NCBI GenBank assembly: GCA_030536575.1
Contig: JAUNPS010000035.1
Location: forward strand, 1-53,810
From: Eubacteriales bacterium
GTDB lineage: Bacteria > Bacillota > Clostridia > Lachnospirales > Lachnospiraceae
DNA length: 53,810 nt
Direction: 5' to 3'
Position numbers and translations under genes: made by a program. The notes beneath the pieces are model-generated. The model was not told the DNA's origin. It searched no databases and was given only the letters and a program-made list of their open reading frames with translations. This document shows positions 51,198-53,810 of the stretch, piece after piece (position 1 is the stretch's first letter; the number at the start of each line of letters is the position of its first letter).

Positions 51198-52324
51198 GGA
51201 AAATCTTAATTATAATGGGCAGATACCTTCCCGGCTATAAAGATGGCGGACCTGTAAGGTCTATAAAAAACCTTACAGATTATCTGGGAGATGAATATGA
51301 ATTCAGAATCTTGACTACGGACAGGGATCATGGTGACACGGATTCATATCCTGCCATAAAGAAAAATAGCTGGAATCGCGTTGGAAAGGCCATGGTATAT
51401 TATGTGCGCCCTGGTGGGTTCAGACAGAAGCTTATAATTGAAATCTCAGAACAAGCAGATATGGTTTATGTCTGTGGCTGCTTTAGCGATTATTCTATTA
51501 CCACGCTTATTTTAAAAAGAATAAGACAAATTAAAAAACCGGTAGTTATTGCATCGATGGGACTGTTCATGCCAAATGCGATGAAGAAAAAGCCTTTGAA
51601 GTATAAATCATTTATTACAGTATTCCGGTGCCTTGGAATGTTTAACAATATTATGTGGTCCTGCAGTTCAGGGTTTGAGGCTGAATGTACAAGGAATATT
51701 ATCGGAAAAAGAGCTAGATGTTTTATAGCTGAAGACCTACCACGTATGGTTAATCCAGCTCCGATTATTAAGAGTAAGAAAACGGGAGAGCTTAGGGTGT
51801 TTTTTATTTCGCGGATATCTCCAGAAAAAAATCTGCTTCAAACTATAGAAATACTGAAACTTTGCAAGGGCAACATATGGTTCACGATATATGGTCCCGT
51901 TCACAATGAATCATATTGGGAAAACGTTAAGCAAGAACTCAAAAAACTTCCAGGTAATATTCATGCAGAATATAAAGGGAATATAGAATCAGAGAACGTT
52001 ATAGAGACATTAAAAAAAGAGCATGTGTTTCTCTTTACGACAATAGGAGAAAATTTTAGCCATGTTACGCAAGAGGCTTTATCAGCAGGTTGCCCATGTG
52101 TGATTAGCGATCAGACTCCTTGGAATGATTTAGAAGAGAATGGCTGTGGATTTGTGCTTCCATTAAAAGATAATAAAGCTTTCGCTAAGAAAATTGACCA
52201 ATATGCATTGATGGATGAACCAGAATTTCAAAGAGCCGTACATGCTGCGCATTCATATGCTATAAAAGTGAGTAATAATAAAGTAAAAAATACAGGATAT
52301 AGAAAAATATTTAACATCGAATAA
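51194..52324 (+). CDS. Glycosyltransferase family 4, copy 2
   Basis: A 376-aa GT-B protein, paralogue of the preceding gene over its full length (IMGRYLPGYKDGGPVRSI, VFFISRISPEKNLLQTIEI, FTTIGENFSHVTQEALSAGC). It ends normally at RKIFNIE without a tract. The first 27 bases of conserved coding sequence are nearly identical to copy 1, so homologous recombination between copies is possible. Confidence 0.88.
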   Translation: MRKILIIMGRYLPGYKDGGPVRSIKNLTDYLGDEYEFRILTTDRDHGDTDSYPAIKKNSWNRVGKAMVYYVRPGGFRQKLIIEISEQADMVYVCGCFSDYSITTLILKRIRQIKKPVVIASMGLFMPNAMKKKPLKYKSFITVFRCLGMFNNIMWSCSSGFEAECTRNIIGKRARCFIAEDLPRMVNPAPIIKSKKTGELRVFFISRISPEKNLLQTIEILKLCKGNIWFTIYGPVHNESYWENVKQELKKLPGNIHAEYKGNIESENVIETLKKEHVFLFTTIGENFSHVTQEALSAGCPCVISDQTPWNDLEENGCGFVLPLKDNKAFAKKIDQYALMDEPEFQRAVHAAHSYAIKVSNNKVKNTGYRKIFNIE

Positions 52325-52336
52325 AAAGAGGAAATG

Positions 52337-53461
52337 ATGAGAGTTTTATATTTAACAAATATACCATCTCCATATCGGGTCGATTTTTTTAATGAACTAG
52401 GTAAGCTTTGTGACCTTACTGTTTTATTTGAGACACGATATTCAAAAGAGAGAGATGAAAGATGGGTGTCAGAGACGGAAACACATTATAGACCAGTATT
52501 CATGAGAGGTATACGGCATGGAGTTGCAGAGGCTATATGCCCTGAGGTTATCAAATATTTGTCTCCGGAAAAATTTGACATAATAGTAGTTGGAATGTAT
52601 TCATCTCCTACAGGAATGATTGCAATAGAGTATATGCGTTTAAAAAAAATAAAATTTATTTTGAACACGGATGGTGGCTTGATTAAAGAAGATAATGGGA
52701 TTCGGCACAAACTCAAAGCGCACTTTATTGGAGCCGCTTCTGCATGGCTAAGTACTGGTGATATGGCAACCGATTACCTTTGCTATTATGGAGCGAAAAG
52801 AGAAAAGGTTTATAAATATCCATTTACTTCTGTGAAACGGGATGAAATCATATCTGCAAATTCGATGAGTGGGGATATGAAGAATTATATGAAGAAACAG
52901 TTGGGAATAAAGGAAGAGAAAATTATTCTTACTGTAGGAAGATTTACATATGAGGAGGGTTATGGAAAGGGGTATGATTCAATACTTAAAGCAGCAGAGA
53001 GAATAGACCCCAGTATAGGAATCTATATTGTTGGCGATGAGCCAACTGAAGAGTTCATCAAATGGAAGGATGAGAAAAACTTAACCCAAGTTCATTACAT
53101 TGGGTTTCAAAAAAAGAATGAATTAGCAAAATTTTATGCCGCAGCTGATTTGTTTGTTCTTATGACAAAAATGGATGTTTGGGGGCTTGTTATTAACGAG
53201 GCAATGATGTACTCATTACCCGTTATAACAACAGACCAATGTGGTGCAGGGGTGGAGTTAGTACGAAATGGTGAGAATGGTTATGTTATACCCGTGGGTG
53301 ATTATGACTCCCTTGCAGAAAAAATTGCTTATATCTTGTCAGATTCAAACGTGACATGTGGGTTTGGGAAGAGAAGTTATGAGATCATTTTTAACTATAC
53401 ACTTGAGCAAATGGCCGACTGCCATTATAAAACATTTGAAAAGTTGGGGGGGGATACGTGA
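52337..53461 (+). CDS. Glycosyltransferase family 4 ending at a poly-G tract
   Basis: A 374-aa GT-B glycosyltransferase: RVLYLTNIPSPYRVDFFNEL, then IILTVGRFTYEEGYGKGYDS and KMDVWGLVINEAMMYSLPVI. Full length for the family. The final codons TTG-GGG-GGG-GAT-ACG-TGA contain an 8-G run. ATG at 52337 has better spacing from AAAGAGGAA than the ATG at 52334. Directly after its stop lies a related GT4 C-terminal half in another frame. Confidence 0.87.
   Translation: MRVLYLTNIPSPYRVDFFNELGKLCDLTVLFETRYSKERDERWVSETETHYRPVFMRGIRHGVAEAICPEVIKYLSPEKFDIIVVGMYSSPTGMIAIEYMRLKKIKFILNTDGGLIKEDNGIRHKLKAHFIGAASAWLSTGDMATDYLCYYGAKREKVYKYPFTSVKRDEIISANSMSGDMKNYMKKQLGIKEEKIILTVGRFTYEEGYGKGYDSILKAAERIDPSIGIYIVGDEPTEEFIKWKDEKNLTQVHYIGFQKKNELAKFYAAADLFVLMTKMDVWGLVINEAMMYSLPVITTDQCGAGVELVRNGENGYVIPVGDYDSLAEKIAYILSDSNVTCGFGKRSYEIIFNYTLEQMADCHYKTFEKLGGDT
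53446..53453. repeat. Poly-G tract (8 G) at the GT4/GT4-fragment junction
   Basis: Eight consecutive G, three codons before the stop of the upstream gene. With 7 or 10 G the upstream frame would continue into the downstream GT4 half without a stop up to the end of the window. Confidence 0.85.
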
Positions 53462-53810
53462 ACTGATTAGACAGTATTCAAAAGAAAAAATTGGTATACA
53501 TGAGAAGAAAATAGTGCTGGCTGTAGGTCAGTATATTTATAGAAAAGGATTTGATATTCTTTTAAAAGCAAGTGAAATGCTTGATAGTGATATAGGTATC
53601 TATATAATTGGTGGAGAGCCAACAAAAGAATATCTTCAGATAATAGAAAACTATGGACTTCATAATGTTCACTTTGCTGGTTTTATGAATAAAAAGGAAC
53701 TTTCAGATTATTATAAAGCAGCTGATTTGTTTGTACTTCCTACCAGGGAAGACGTGTGGGGATTAGTAATAAATGAAGCATTAGCATATGGATTACCAAT
53801 AATTACAACT
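53454..53810 (+). CDS. GT4 C-terminal half, 5'-truncated, continues past the window
   Basis: An open frame running off the right end. It encodes IRELIRQYSKEKIGIHEKKI, then IVLAVGQYIYRKGFDILLKA, IGGEPTKEYLQ and REDVWGLVINEALAYGLPII: the donor-binding half of a GT4 closely related to the gene just upstream. The N-terminal acceptor-binding half and a normal start codon are missing. The frame is open back through the poly-G tract, so it could be made as a fusion after a one-base loss. It could instead be a remnant of a tandem duplicate or an assembly join. Confidence 0.6.
   Translation, partial: MRELIRQYSKEKIGIHEKKIVLAVGQYIYRKGFDILLKASEMLDSDIGIYIIGGEPTKEYLQIIENYGLHNVHFAGFMNKKELSDYYKAADLFVLPTREDVWGLVINEALAYGLPIITT

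Noticed and set aside
48129-53810. Diversity-generating retroelement acting on tandem paralogues
   Set aside because: No reverse transcriptase, no template/variable repeat pair and no adenine-biased differences; the copies differ throughout.
1-53810. tRNA or rRNA genes
   Set aside because: None recognised on either strand by eye; a covariance scan was not possible here.

Overview
The window looks like a chromosome segment of a spore-forming, anaerobic Firmicute, most probably a Lachnospiraceae-type Clostridium. The evidence is spoVB plus two CotF-like coat proteins, an rrf2-nifS-nifU-mnmA operon, a YesN/YesM two-component pair beside an ATPase-less sugar ABC transporter, feoAAB, rubrerythrin, and the clostridial order of glycolytic genes followed by secG-rnr-smpB. 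Most of the window is moderately GC-rich. From about 44.1 kb to the right end the sequence becomes clearly AT-rich, as in a surface-polysaccharide island.

Layout. 0.1-2.5 kb: an AAA/PD-(D/E)XK protein facing a secreted cell-wall-binding repeat protein. 2.7-4.8 kb (minus): two coat proteins and spoVB. 4.8-8.2 kb: Fe-S and thiolation operon (rrf2, nifS, nifU, mnmA) behind a clear sigma-A promoter with a palindromic operator. 8.3-17.6 kb: carbohydrate-use locus with an esterase, solute-binding protein, two permeases, response regulator and histidine kinase, and a GH140-like hydrolase. 17.6-18.4 kb: PHP phosphatase. 18.6-21.7 kb: gap, pgk, tpiA. 21.8-29.9 kb: a block lying between tpiA and gpmI, with a membrane MerR regulator and MutS-like ATPase, a two-gene microcompartment shell operon, feoA-feoA-feoB with a Fur DNA-binding-domain-only protein, and homoserine dehydrogenase. 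29.9-36.7 kb: gpmI, a small unknown gene, eno, secG, rnr, smpB, and a second small unknown gene. 36.8-38.6 kb: rubrerythrin under a PerR-like box, and an asparaginase. 38.6-44.1 kb: decayed DNA, two large serine recombinases and a repeat-rich non-coding stretch. 44.1-53.8 kb: polysaccharide locus of glycosyltransferases and acyltransferases.

The most unusual signal is in this last region. Four runs of 8-9 guanines lie in four genes of an AT-rich locus. Three of them sit at or near the 3' end of the first member of a tandem paralogue pair (GT2/GT2, GT4/GT4, GT4/GT4). In the first two pairs the frame as sequenced carries translation of copy 1 exactly to an ATGA overlap with copy 2, and either other frame stops within five codons after the tract. 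In the third pair, losing one G would fuse copy 1 to the C-terminal half of a second GT4. The fourth tract lies inside an acyltransferase and works as a plain on/off tract. I propose slipped-strand phase variation acting on translational coupling and on gene fusion of duplicated glycosyltransferases. Sequencing or assembly error at homopolymers is the main alternative.

Other points of interest are a dispersed structured repeat with a compensatory base pair (one copy supplies the stop codon of eno), a terminator-like hairpin carrying the eno Shine-Dalgarno in its loop, stacked palindromes around the feo genes, an orphan BMC shell operon, and transposon-end-like repeats beside the recombinases.
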